A DNA stretch of 64,000 bases from Williamsia soli (GTDB lineage Bacteria; Actinomycetota; Actinomycetes; Mycobacteriales; Mycobacteriaceae): assembly GCF_017377795.1 (NCBI RefSeq), contig NZ_JAFRDR010000004.1, positions 248,001-312,000 of the forward strand, in the 5' to 3' direction. The position numbers were made by a program, and so were the translations under genes. This document shows positions 18,025 through 26,455 of the stretch, piece by piece. Below the pieces are notes generated by a model. That model was not told the origin of the DNA and did no database searches. It saw only the letters and a list, made by a program, of their open reading frames with translations. Position 1 is the first letter of the stretch. Each line of letters opens with the position of its first letter.

Positions 18025-18037
18025 GTTCCAAAGTCAA
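18008..18037 (-). promoter_or_regulatory. Promoter of the adh-aldh-hydrolase operon
   Basis: On the minus strand TTGACT (18032-18037) and CATAGT (18008-18013) are separated by 18 bases. The operator core is centred 17 bases from the inner edge of the -35, the same geometry as at the rightward operon promoter at 18943. The leader to the GTG at 17900 would be about 100 bases. Confidence 0.6.
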
Positions 18038-18094
18038 GAAAAGTGACACATTTAGTTCGAGTGTTTGTTGGATCAAGGCAAGGAGAGCCTGTAG

Positions 18095-18934
18095 ATGCGA
18101 CCACGTGCGTTGGTGTTCGACCTGTACGGGGAGTACTTCCGCTACTCCGGGGGAGCGGCGAGACTCGCCGCCCTGACCGAGTTGATGGGAGTGTTCGGAG
18201 TCGAACCCGCGACGATTCGTGTCGTGATGGCGCGTCTTCGCAAGGAGGGGTGGTTCGACTCGGTGAAGAGCGGTAGGGAGGTGACCTACCGGCTTAACGA
18301 GAAGAGTTGGACGCTGCTGGACGACGGGCGGTCCCGGATCTTCGAGCGTCACTTCGATCAGTGGGATCGCAGTTGGACCCAAGCGCTGGTCGATGAAGAG
18401 AACCTCGATCGTGAGCAGCGTGTCCGCATTGAAAAAGCGCTGACCTGGCACGGCTTTGGGCGCTACGCCAGTTGCGCGTGGTTTTCCCCTCATGATCGGG
18501 AAAAAGAACTCCGCGAGATGCTCACCGGCGCCGACGAACTGCGTATCCAGTTTCTCCGCAGCCGCTCCGCGGGTTTGCCCAGTGATCGATTGATCTCCGA
18601 GAGGTGCTGGGACCTCCAGGGACTGGGTGCCGATTATCAAGACTTCATCGAAGAGTTCCAACCGCAGCTCGCACGCTATCGACGGGGTTTGAGCGGCACC
18701 GATGCGCTGGTCGAACGCATGAAACTGATCCAGGAGTACCGCCGCTATCCGTTCCGTGACCCGGACCTGCCGGAGTCGCTCTTACCAACGGGGTGGCGTG
18801 GGCGAACGGCTCATGCAGTGTTCACCGAATGCCACGACCTCCTGCGACCGAGTGCGGAGGCATATGTGTCCGAGGTGGCCGGGCTGGACAGCGGTATAGG
18901 CGACGCGGCGGTGCAAGAAAAAGTAGACATGTAA
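18095..18934 (+). CDS. PaaX-family transcriptional repressor
   Basis: 279 residues. N-terminal winged helix (PRALVFDLYGEYFRYSGG, then VEPATIRVVMARLRKEGWFD) followed by the central and C-terminal domains typical of PaaX. In other bacteria PaaX senses phenylacetyl-CoA and represses phenylacetate genes; no paa gene is present here. Instead the gene lies between an aryl-alcohol oxidation operon and a salicylyl-CoA/gentisate operon, and both promoters carry the same operator core. An aryl-CoA such as salicylyl-CoA or gentisyl-CoA is therefore the likely ligand (inference). AAGGAGA is found upstream of the ATG. Confidence 0.92.
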   Translation: MRPRALVFDLYGEYFRYSGGAARLAALTELMGVFGVEPATIRVVMARLRKEGWFDSVKSGREVTYRLNEKSWTLLDDGRSRIFERHFDQWDRSWTQALVDEENLDREQRVRIEKALTWHGFGRYASCAWFSPHDREKELREMLTGADELRIQFLRSRSAGLPSDRLISERCWDLQGLGADYQDFIEEFQPQLARYRRGLSGTDALVERMKLIQEYRRYPFRDPDLPESLLPTGWRGRTAHAVFTECHDLLRPSAEAYVSEVAGLDSGIGDAAVQEKVDM

Positions 18935-18942
18935 CAGTTTCG

Positions 18943-18972
18943 TTGACATGGACGTTTTATATGTCACATAAT
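18943..18972 (+). promoter_or_regulatory. Promoter and operator of the salicylyl-CoA/gentisate operon
   Basis: TTGACA (18943-18948), 18-base spacer, CATAAT (18967-18972): a near-consensus housekeeping promoter. The palindrome TATGTCACATA (18960-18970) fills the end of the spacer and overlaps the -10, a classic repression position. Predicted RNA start is near 18979, about 46 bases before the ATG at 19025. Confidence 0.75.
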
Positions 18973-19024
18973 GATTTGGCTTGGCCCGAGAGCCGGGGCC
19001 GCACATCTCGAAGGGCCGACACTG

Positions 19025-20728
19025 ATGTCACGTACCGATCTGAACCAGCCATCCGACTCCGCAGCGCTCCGAATTGCTTGCATCGGCGGCGGGCCCGGTG
19101 GGCTGTTCACTGCGATAGCGATGGCGCATTCGGTGCCGGCGGCAACTGTTGACGTCTTCGAAAGAAACAGAGAGAGCGACGTATTCGGCTTCGGTGTCGT
19201 ATTCTCCGATGCCACACTCGACCACATCGACACAGTCGACCCGGTGCTGCGGGACACCCTGGCCGATCACGGCCGACGATGGGACACCATCGAGGTGCGC
19301 GCGAAAGGCGAAACGATGGCCGCGGGCGGCAATGGCATGTCCGCGGTCCATCGACGAGTGCTCCTCGGTGCGCTGCGTGAGCGTGCACTCGAATTGGGTG
19401 CGAGACTGCACCACTCGGCGGACGTCACTGTCGATGAGCTCGACGCTCGGGGCGACTTCGACCTCATCGTCGCCGCTGACGGCACCAACTCTGCTGCCCG
19501 TGAGGCATTCATTGACAAGCTCGACCACTCTGTCGAGACGGCCGCCGTCAAGTTCATCTGGTTCGGCACCACGTATCAGTTCGAACGTTTGACCTTCCTA
19601 CACATGGAATCTGAGCACGGAAACTTCGCTGTGCACGCATACCCCATCGGTTCGGACCTCAGCACGTTCATCGTGGAGACCGACGAGCAGACGTGGCGAC
19701 GTGCCGGGCTCGACGGCTTCGACATGTCGTCGCCGCCCGGTGAATCAGATGAGGTGACCAAGCAGTACCTCGAATCGCTGTTCGCCCAGCAAATAGACGG
19801 ACACAAGTTGGTCACCAACAATTCGCGCTGGTCGAACTTCCGTACCCGACGGACGCGCCACTGGCACACCCGGACGGACCGGGGCACACCGGTGGCGTTT
19901 CTAGGAGACGCCATGCACACCGCCCACTTCTCGGTCGGGTCTGGAACAAAGATGGCCATGGAGGACGCCGCAGCTCTTGCTCAGTCAATCGCTGAGCATC
20001 CCTCTGACCTGGAAACAGCTATGGCAGCATTCCAAGACGCGCGGCGTCCGCAAGTCGCGAAAATCCAGAACTCGTCGATTCCGAGTCTGTCCTGGTGGGA
20101 TCACTTCGGTGAGTACTACCGCGGGCTTGAACCCTGGCAGTTCGGGTTTCACTTCTTCAGCCGCGCGATCTCGGCGGCCAAGATGGGAGTCCGTGATCCG
20201 GCGTTCGTGCGATCTGCCCACGAGGCATGGGAGCAGCGGCACGGTGCGAGTCCGCTGGCAACACACCTCACAATAGGAGCTACTGAGTTCGCGACCCGAC
20301 TTCTGGAAGTGATCGACGAGACCGAGGACACCCTGACGCTGGGATCTGCGGGGCAGTCCCTGACCGCCGGCTCAGACTCGGGTCACGGACCGGTCAGGCT
20401 CTATCTCGCGTCGGACACCGAAGGCACGTCGTTGCCGGCAACCGCCACGACCCGACTGGACGAGCTCTGTGGGAGCAAACCGGACGCCGTGGTGGTTCGC
20501 GGCGGAACGCCCCTGTCACGTGTCCTCAGCGCCGAGCGCGTTCGCCTTCGATACGGCATCCCTGTCGTCGTCGTCGACGGCCCGGACTCCGTCCGCGCAC
20601 GCCGCGCGGTCGACGAAAATGATTGCGCTGCAACATTGATTCTGTCCGGACGTGCAGACGCGGTGGCATTCGAGGTCGATGCGGAGTCGCGTGTTCGGAA
20701 TCGCGTACACGCCGAGGTCGCGAAATGA
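19025..20728 (+). CDS. Salicylyl-CoA 5-hydroxylase-like FAD monooxygenase (SdgC/anthraniloyl-CoA monooxygenase family)
   Basis: 567 residues. Expected to hydroxylate salicylyl-CoA para to its hydroxyl, giving gentisyl-CoA. GGGPGG (21-26) binds FAD; VFGFGVVFSDATLDHI, SAVHRRVL and GDAMHTAHFSVGSGTKMAMEDA are hallmarks of the aryl-CoA hydroxylase branch. Known bifunctional relatives carry a C-terminal Old Yellow Enzyme barrel; here only about 160 residues follow (from roughly 400), ending RYGIPVVVVDG...SGRADAVAFEV, which recalls the last strands of that barrel. The start at 19025 is preferred because an in-frame ATG at 18971 lies inside the promoter -10. Its stop overlaps the next gene (ATGA). 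The downstream gentisate genes support the assignment. Confidence 0.85.
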   Translation: MSRTDLNQPSDSAALRIACIGGGPGGLFTAIAMAHSVPAATVDVFERNRESDVFGFGVVFSDATLDHIDTVDPVLRDTLADHGRRWDTIEVRAKGETMAAGGNGMSAVHRRVLLGALRERALELGARLHHSADVTVDELDARGDFDLIVAADGTNSAAREAFIDKLDHSVETAAVKFIWFGTTYQFERLTFLHMESEHGNFAVHAYPIGSDLSTFIVETDEQTWRRAGLDGFDMSSPPGESDEVTKQYLESLFAQQIDGHKLVTNNSRWSNFRTRRTRHWHTRTDRGTPVAFLGDAMHTAHFSVGSGTKMAMEDAAALAQSIAEHPSDLETAMAAFQDARRPQVAKIQNSSIPSLSWWDHFGEYYRGLEPWQFGFHFFSRAISAAKMGVRDPAFVRSAHEAWEQRHGASPLATHLTIGATEFATRLLEVIDETEDTLTLGSAGQSLTAGSDSGHGPVRLYLASDTEGTSLPATATTRLDELCGSKPDAVVVRGGTPLSRVLSAERVRLRYGIPVVVVDGPDSVRARRAVDENDCAATLILSGRADAVAFEVDAESRVRNRVHAEVAK

Positions 20729-22833
20729 CGGTCACCGTAAGAACCCTGACCGAGGGCGATGTTGTCGACTCGGCGGGCAATCTGGACGCGCTGTTTGCGC
20801 CGACGTCGATCGCTGTTGTCGGGGCATCGTCGTCTGCCGGCAAATTGGGATCGGTCATGCTCGCTGCGATCAACCGAGGCAAATCGGGATCTGTCACCTC
20901 GGTGGGCATCAATCCGAAGGGCGAGGGAGACGGGTTTGAAACCTCCCTCGCGGCGGCAACATCTACCCACGGGCGCGCCATCGATCTGGCCGTGATGTGC
21001 ATACCGGCAGTGGCCACCCCCGACGCCATTCGCGAAGCCGCCGACTGTGGAGTGCGGGCAGCGCTCATCTGCTCCGGAGGATTCGCGGAGGCCGGCCCGG
21101 AAGGAAGCCGGCTGCAGGAAGAACTCCGGACAATCGTGGACTCGACAGGTATCCGTCTGCTCGGCCCGAACACCTCCGGATTCTTTCGGCCGGCGATCCT
21201 GTCGGTCAGTTTTGTGCCGACTGTCGAGTACATCAGGCCCGGTCCCGTTGCGGTCGTGGCCGCCAGCGGGGGAATGAACCATGCCCTGTCGTTCCTGCTC
21301 TCGGAGAGTGGAGTCGGCGTGGGCCTGGGGGTAGGGCTGGGCAACAGCGTCGACGTCACGTCCGTTGACGTCCTTCGATATCTGCACCGGGACGAGACCG
21401 TCAGGGCCATTGCGCTGCATGTCGAATCCATCGACGACGGAGAGGCCTTGCTCGCGGCAGTCCGAGACGTGAGTGCCGACAAACCGATCGTGGCGATCGT
21501 GGTCGGAAAAGCTGATGTCTCGGCGTTTTCGGAATCACACACCGGGGCGTTGGCGACGTCGTGGCGTACCACCCGAGCGCTTCTGGCAGAAGCCGGCGCC
21601 GTCGTTGTCGGCAGTGAGCACGAACTCGTCGACGCGCTGGCCGTGCTGAGCCGTACGCGCCTTCCCGCGTTGCAGGACCCGGGGATCGGCCTGGTGACTG
21701 CTCAGGCCGGGCCCGGCCTGATGATCCTCGATGACCTGCTGGCCGGCGGCGTCCGCGTGCCGCCACTGGCCGAACAGACCACGTCGGCACTGGCCGAACT
21801 GCTGCCGCCGATGACATTTCAATCCAATCCAGTCGATACCGGACGTCCGGGCGCAACGTTCGGTCGAGTCTTGGACGTCGCCTCCGCGGACGGTGGTATC
21901 GATGCGCTCGCGGTGTACGCGCTCGCTGAGCCCGACGTGATCGATCTGGCAGCAGTGGTGGGTGAATCCAGCGCCCTCGCTACGGTCCCTGTGGTGCTGG
22001 GCATTGGTGGGCCGTCCCAGGTGACAGCTGCATCAACTGTGCGCGCTGCCGAGCTGGGTGTGCCGGTCCGTTCGAGCCCGACCTCATTGGCTGCGGGGGT
22101 CCGGGCGCTCGTGCAGGATTCGCGGGTGCGCTTCCTACATGGTGTGGACGCAGAGACAGCAGCACCTGTTTTGAGGATCGCGCTCCCGGCCGATGAGGCC
22201 ACCGCGAAGGACGCACTGGACGAGTTGGGGTTCGCGACACCGAAACGACATGTATGTAGCAGCCGGGATGGGGCCCACGCAGCACTGGCGGCCCTGCAGG
22301 CGCCCGTGGCGGTCAAGATCCTTGACGCGGCGGTCCTGCACAAGACGGATATCGGAGGTGTGCATCTCGGTGTCCGCACTGCCGATGATCTCGATCGTGC
22401 CCTCGACGCACTCGACGGCATCGGCGCGGCCGCCTATCTGCTCGAGGAGATGGCGGATTCCGGAGTCGACCTGTTTCTCGGTGTTCGCCGAGATACGGTC
22501 TTTGGGCCGATTGTTGTTGCCGGCGTTGGCGGTACGGCTGCAGAGGCAATTGGCGACGTGACGATCAAGAGTGGGCGCGTCACGCCTACCGGTGCGGCGG
22601 CGATGCTGGAAGAACTGCAATTCGCGCCGGTCTTAGATGGCTGGCGAGGTGGCCCGACACTCGACAGGAAGCAATTCGCCCGGCACGCAGTCACGCTGGC
22701 CCAGTGCCTGCAATCCCATCCGGAAATCCAGGAGATCGAGATCAACCCCTTTCGCTTGACATCGGCCGGGCTGATAGCCCTCGATGCCGTGATCGTGCCG
22801 GCCGCCGAGAACAGTGCAGGAGATCAGACATGA
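20725..22833 (+). CDS. NDP-forming acyl-CoA synthetase (acetyl-CoA synthetase ADP-forming type)
   Basis: 702 residues with alpha and beta parts fused. N-terminal CoA-binding Rossmann domain (PTSIAVVGASSSAGKLGSVM), succinyl-CoA-ligase-like middle with the probable phospho-His in SHTGALATS, and a C-terminal ATP-grasp domain (VAVKILDAAVLHKTDIGGV, EIEINPF). These enzymes reversibly interconvert acyl-CoA + ADP + Pi with acid + ATP + CoA. It lies between the hydroxylase and an AMP-forming ligase, with four-base overlaps on both sides. One idea is that it runs toward ATP and releases gentisate from gentisyl-CoA; another is that it helps make salicylyl-CoA. Direction and substrate are unproven. Confidence 0.87.
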   Translation: MTVTVRTLTEGDVVDSAGNLDALFAPTSIAVVGASSSAGKLGSVMLAAINRGKSGSVTSVGINPKGEGDGFETSLAAATSTHGRAIDLAVMCIPAVATPDAIREAADCGVRAALICSGGFAEAGPEGSRLQEELRTIVDSTGIRLLGPNTSGFFRPAILSVSFVPTVEYIRPGPVAVVAASGGMNHALSFLLSESGVGVGLGVGLGNSVDVTSVDVLRYLHRDETVRAIALHVESIDDGEALLAAVRDVSADKPIVAIVVGKADVSAFSESHTGALATSWRTTRALLAEAGAVVVGSEHELVDALAVLSRTRLPALQDPGIGLVTAQAGPGLMILDDLLAGGVRVPPLAEQTTSALAELLPPMTFQSNPVDTGRPGATFGRVLDVASADGGIDALAVYALAEPDVIDLAAVVGESSALATVPVVLGIGGPSQVTAASTVRAAELGVPVRSSPTSLAAGVRALVQDSRVRFLHGVDAETAAPVLRIALPADEATAKDALDELGFATPKRHVCSSRDGAHAALAALQAPVAVKILDAAVLHKTDIGGVHLGVRTADDLDRALDALDGIGAAAYLLEEMADSGVDLFLGVRRDTVFGPIVVAGVGGTAAEAIGDVTIKSGRVTPTGAAAMLEELQFAPVLDGWRGGPTLDRKQFARHAVTLAQCLQSHPEIQEIEINPFRLTSAGLIALDAVIVPAAENSAGDQT

Positions 22834-24548
22834 GTACTCGAACCCCGATGTCGATTGAGGGCGTTGTGCCGTGGCCCGACGAGTACGCGTCGAGATATCG
22901 AAGCGCGGGCTATTGGCAGGGAAAGGCTTTGGGCGCCTACATCTTCGAGAAGGTTGACCAACACCCTGACACCGAGGCTCTCGTCGACGGCTCCGTCAGA
23001 CTCACGTACCGACAGCTGTGGGACAGAGCCGCATCGTGCGGCCAGGGTTTGTTGGATCTCGGCATACGGCCCGGTGAGAGGATTGTGCTCCAACTACCCA
23101 ACTGCTGGGAGTTCGTTGCCTTGACGCTCGGATGCTTCAGGGTCGGCGTCATACCCGTGATGGCCCTGCCTGCGCATCGCAGGCATGAACTGACCCATCT
23201 CTCGGCATTGTCCGAGGCGGTCGCGATCGTCGTCGCAGACGTCGACCGGGATACAGATCTTCGAATAGTCGCACAGCAAGTCGCGGTCGAAGTGCCGACC
23301 GTTCACTCGGTCATGGTGCACGGTGAACTGTCGGTGGAACAGCCTGACGGTGGCGGGGTGCCGGAGCACAGTCTTGCGGCCGTCACTGACACTCAGCGCC
23401 ACTTCGTCGACGACGAGTACGAACCGCGGGGATCGGACGTGGCGTGTCTGCTGCTTTCCGGGGGTACCACCGGCTTGCCGAAGCTCATCGTCCGGACCCA
23501 CGACGACTATGCCTACAACGTCATCCGATGTAACGCTGTGAGCGGCATCGACTCCGACACTGTCTATCTGGGAACGCTCCCTAGCAGTCACAACTTTCCC
23601 CTGGCCTGTCCGGGAATCCTCGGAGCCCTATTCGCGGGTGGTCGCGCCGTCATGCTGCCGTCGCCCGCCGCCGACCGAGCACTGCGAACGATCGAAGACG
23701 AGTCGGTCACCATTGCCGCAGTGGTGCCCGCTGTGGCTCAGTCGTGGATCGAACACCAGCGTGAGCACCACACCCTGTGCGGACGGAGTCTGCGTGTTCT
23801 TCAGGTGGGCGGGTCGCGGATGCCCGATGAACTCGCCGCTCGGGTGGAACCGGTTCTCGGAGCACGTCTTCAACAGGTCTTCGGCATGGCCGAGGGGCTG
23901 ATCAACATGACCCACCTCGACGATGACCTCGAAGTCATCACCAATACGCAGGGGCGTCCGGTCAGCGAAGCGGACGAGATCATGGTCGTCGATGATCAGG
24001 GCGCTCCGGTGCCTGACGGTGTGCCCGGAGCGCTGCTGACCCGTGGCCCGTACACGCCTCGCGGATACTTCCGGGCACCCGAACACAACGCTCGATCGTT
24101 CACGCCCGACGGGTGGTATGGGAGCGGCGACATCGTGGTGCAACGACCCGACGGGAACATGGTCGTCGCCGGGCGTGACAAAGACATGATCAACCGTGGC
24201 GGCGAAAAGATCTCCGCAGAGGAAGTCGAGAACTTCGCGTATCAGGTCGAGGGTGTCGAGATGGCGGCTGCCGTAGCGATGCCCGATCCAAAATTGGGTG
24301 AGCGGCTGTGCCTCTATGTGTCGGTCGCAGAGGACCGAGAGGTGGCCCTCGTCGACGTCGTCAACGTGATGAACGCTGCGGGGGTCGCGAGGTTCAAGAT
24401 CCCCGAGCGTCTGGTGATCGTGGACCGGATGCCGACGACCAAGGTCGGCAAGATCGACAAGAAGGCAATTCGAGAGGACATCCGCGAACGGCTCGAGTCA
24501 GCCGTGACGCGGTCGAGTTCAGCTTCTGTGGAGGAGGATTCACAATGA
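22830..24548 (+). CDS. Salicylate/2,3-dihydroxybenzoate-type AMP ligase
   Basis: 572-residue adenylating enzyme of the EntE/DhbE/MbtA group. A3 loop LLLSGGTTGLPK (about 207-218); HNFPLACPG with H254-N255, the pair that in DhbE/EntE recognises the aryl acid and its 2-hydroxyl; WYGSGDIV; and VAGRDKDMINRGGEKIS with the A10 Lys in VGKIDKK. Within a gentisate operon it should form salicyl-AMP and probably salicylyl-CoA, like SdgA of Streptomyces sp. WA46. No aryl-carrier protein or siderophore gene is nearby, which argues against a siderophore role. Start overlaps the previous stop (ATGA), with AGGAGAT upstream. Confidence 0.88.
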   Translation: MSTRTPMSIEGVVPWPDEYASRYRSAGYWQGKALGAYIFEKVDQHPDTEALVDGSVRLTYRQLWDRAASCGQGLLDLGIRPGERIVLQLPNCWEFVALTLGCFRVGVIPVMALPAHRRHELTHLSALSEAVAIVVADVDRDTDLRIVAQQVAVEVPTVHSVMVHGELSVEQPDGGGVPEHSLAAVTDTQRHFVDDEYEPRGSDVACLLLSGGTTGLPKLIVRTHDDYAYNVIRCNAVSGIDSDTVYLGTLPSSHNFPLACPGILGALFAGGRAVMLPSPAADRALRTIEDESVTIAAVVPAVAQSWIEHQREHHTLCGRSLRVLQVGGSRMPDELAARVEPVLGARLQQVFGMAEGLINMTHLDDDLEVITNTQGRPVSEADEIMVVDDQGAPVPDGVPGALLTRGPYTPRGYFRAPEHNARSFTPDGWYGSGDIVVQRPDGNMVVAGRDKDMINRGGEKISAEEVENFAYQVEGVEMAAAVAMPDPKLGERLCLYVSVAEDREVALVDVVNVMNAAGVARFKIPERLVIVDRMPTTKVGKIDKKAIREDIRERLESAVTRSSSASVEEDSQ

Positions 24549-25621
24549 CCGACATCGAAACCGGTATCGAAGACGAGCAACTGGACAAGCTGTATCGGGA
24601 CTTCGAGACCGAGAACTTGATGCCCTTGTGGACACAACTGGGTGACCTGATGCCCATGGTGCCCACGTCCAAAGCTGTCCCCTTCATCTGGAAGTGGTCG
24701 ACTCTGTATCCATTGGCGAAACGGGCAGGCGATCTGGTTCCGGTCGGTAGGGGAGGCGAGCGGCGCGCGATCGCGCTCGCCAACCCCGGGCTCGGTGGAG
24801 TGCCCTACGTGTCACCCACGCTGTGGGCGGCGATCCAGTATCTCGGACCGAAGGAAGTCGCTCCCGAACACCGGCACGCACAGAATGCTTTTCGGTTCGT
24901 TGTCGAGGGCGAGGGTGTGTGGACAGTCGTGAACGGCGATCCGGTGGCGATGCGGCGCGGCGACTTCCTGCTGACCCCGGGATGGCATTTTCACGGCCAC
25001 CACAACGAAACAGACCAACCGATGGCATGGATCGACGGATTGGACATTCCCTTCGTCCACTACACCGACACGGGTTTTTTCGAATTCGGATCAGAGAACG
25101 TCACCGACGAGTCGACCCCGGACATCTCACGATCGGAAAGGCTTTGGGCCCATCCCGGACTGCGCCCCTTGGTCGGGCTCGATGCGAAGACGAGTTCTCC
25201 CATCGCCGCCTATCGGTGGGTGCATACCGACGCTGCGCTGACCGAACAACTCGAACTCGAGGATGAAGGCTACGCGGCCACCACCGAACCGGGGCACGCC
25301 GCGGTTCGGTACACGAACCCGACCACCGGCGGAGACGTGATGCCGACTATGCGGGCAGAGTTTCACCGGCTTCGCGACGGTGCCCGCACTCGTCCGAGGA
25401 GGGACGTCGGATCCACCGTCTACCAGGTGTTCGAAGGGCGTGGCCGGTTTGTGCTCGACGGTCGCAGTACATCAGTGGAGACCGGTGACATGGTCGTCGT
25501 GCCGTCGTGGACGGAGTGGTCAATCGAAGCAGAGAGCCAATTCGACCTTTTTGCATTCTCTGACGCCCCGATCGTCGAGAAGTTGCATTTCGCAAGAACA
25601 TTGATAACCGAAGGAGCCTGA
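24545..25621 (+). CDS. Gentisate 1,2-dioxygenase
   Basis: 358-residue bicupin, the usual size for the family. Opens gentisate between the carboxylated and the adjacent hydroxylated carbon, giving maleylpyruvate. The N-terminal cupin carries the Fe(II) ligands: H109 and H111 in PEHRHAQNAFRF and a His in PGWHFHGHHN (148-153). The second cupin (about 270-350) has VYQVFEGRGRFVLDG but no metal set. GAGGAGG precedes the ATG, which overlaps the ligase stop. It anchors the assignment of the whole operon. Confidence 0.93.
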   Translation: MTDIETGIEDEQLDKLYRDFETENLMPLWTQLGDLMPMVPTSKAVPFIWKWSTLYPLAKRAGDLVPVGRGGERRAIALANPGLGGVPYVSPTLWAAIQYLGPKEVAPEHRHAQNAFRFVVEGEGVWTVVNGDPVAMRRGDFLLTPGWHFHGHHNETDQPMAWIDGLDIPFVHYTDTGFFEFGSENVTDESTPDISRSERLWAHPGLRPLVGLDAKTSSPIAAYRWVHTDAALTEQLELEDEGYAATTEPGHAAVRYTNPTTGGDVMPTMRAEFHRLRDGARTRPRRDVGSTVYQVFEGRGRFVLDGRSTSVETGDMVVVPSWTEWSIEAESQFDLFAFSDAPIVEKLHFARTLITEGA

Positions 25622-25626
25622 CACTC

Positions 25627-26451
25627 ATGAAGCTCGCAACCCTGCGCCGCGGTGACACGACGGTGGCCGTCCGCGTGAACGACAATGCGGCGACCGTCAT
25701 CGATGGCTACATCGATCTTTCCGAACTCCTGGCCAATCCGGATTGGCGTGCCGTCGCTGACAGCGCCAACGGTGAGGCGATCGACCTGAACGGCGCGGAC
25801 TATGCTCCCGTTGTTCCGCGGCCCGGCAAGATCATCTGCGTCGGCCTGAACTACGCCAACCACATCAAAGAGATGGGTCGGGAACTACCCGAGTTCCCGA
25901 CGTTGTTCGCGAAGTTCCGCGAGGCCCTCACCGGCCCCTACGACGACGTGGTCGTTCCCGCATACGCCGCGGCTGCACTCGATTGGGAAGGTGAGCTGGC
26001 TTTCGTGATCGGCAAGACCGCCTACCAGGTCTCGGAGTCCGACGCGGAGGACTACATCGCCGGCTACTCGGTGATGAACGACTACACGATGCGCGACTAC
26101 CAGTATCGGACGCTGCAGTGGGACCAGGGCAAGACCTTCGAGGCCAGCAGCGGTTTCGGTCCGGTACTCACCACCACGGATGCATACACGTTCGGCGGCA
26201 AGCTCGAGACCAGGCTCGACGGCGAGCTCATGCAGACAACCACGACTGATGACCTCGTCTTCACGCCGGCCAAACTCGTCGAGTACATCTCGCACATCGT
26301 CACGCTGCAAGTGGGAGACGTCGTCATCACCGGGACGCCCGGAGGCGTGGGCCACGCGCGCAAGCCGGAGGTGTACATCCAGGACGGGCAGACCGTCGAG
26401 GTCACAATCGAGGGCCTCGGTTCGGTGCGCAACAAGACGATCGTGAAATAG
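25627..26451 (+). CDS. Fumarylacetoacetate hydrolase-family protein, probable fumarylpyruvate hydrolase
   Basis: 274 residues. Metal-dependent C-C bond hydrolase expected to split fumarylpyruvate into fumarate and pyruvate. Family motifs are VGLNYANHIKEMG, WEGELAFVIGK (metal-binding Glu residues), MNDYTMRDYQ and GDVVITGTPGGVG. The substrate is assigned from the neighbouring gentisate dioxygenase and maleylpyruvate isomerase. GAAGGAG lies before the ATG and the gap to the previous gene is five bases. Confidence 0.92.
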   Translation: MKLATLRRGDTTVAVRVNDNAATVIDGYIDLSELLANPDWRAVADSANGEAIDLNGADYAPVVPRPGKIICVGLNYANHIKEMGRELPEFPTLFAKFREALTGPYDDVVVPAYAAAALDWEGELAFVIGKTAYQVSESDAEDYIAGYSVMNDYTMRDYQYRTLQWDQGKTFEASSGFGPVLTTTDAYTFGGKLETRLDGELMQTTTTDDLVFTPAKLVEYISHIVTLQVGDVVITGTPGGVGHARKPEVYIQDGQTVEVTIEGLGSVRNKTIVK

Positions 26452-26455
26452 AGAG

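Noticed and set aside
18971-19024. Upstream ATG for the salicylyl-CoA hydroxylase-like gene
   Set aside because: The ATG lies inside the CATAAT -10 and next to the operator; the start at 19025 begins at the family N-terminus.
22830-24548. Siderophore (salicylate/DHB) biosynthesis role for the AMP ligase
   Set aside because: No carrier protein, NRPS or salicylate synthase gene is present; the ligase overlaps a gentisate dioxygenase gene by four bases.
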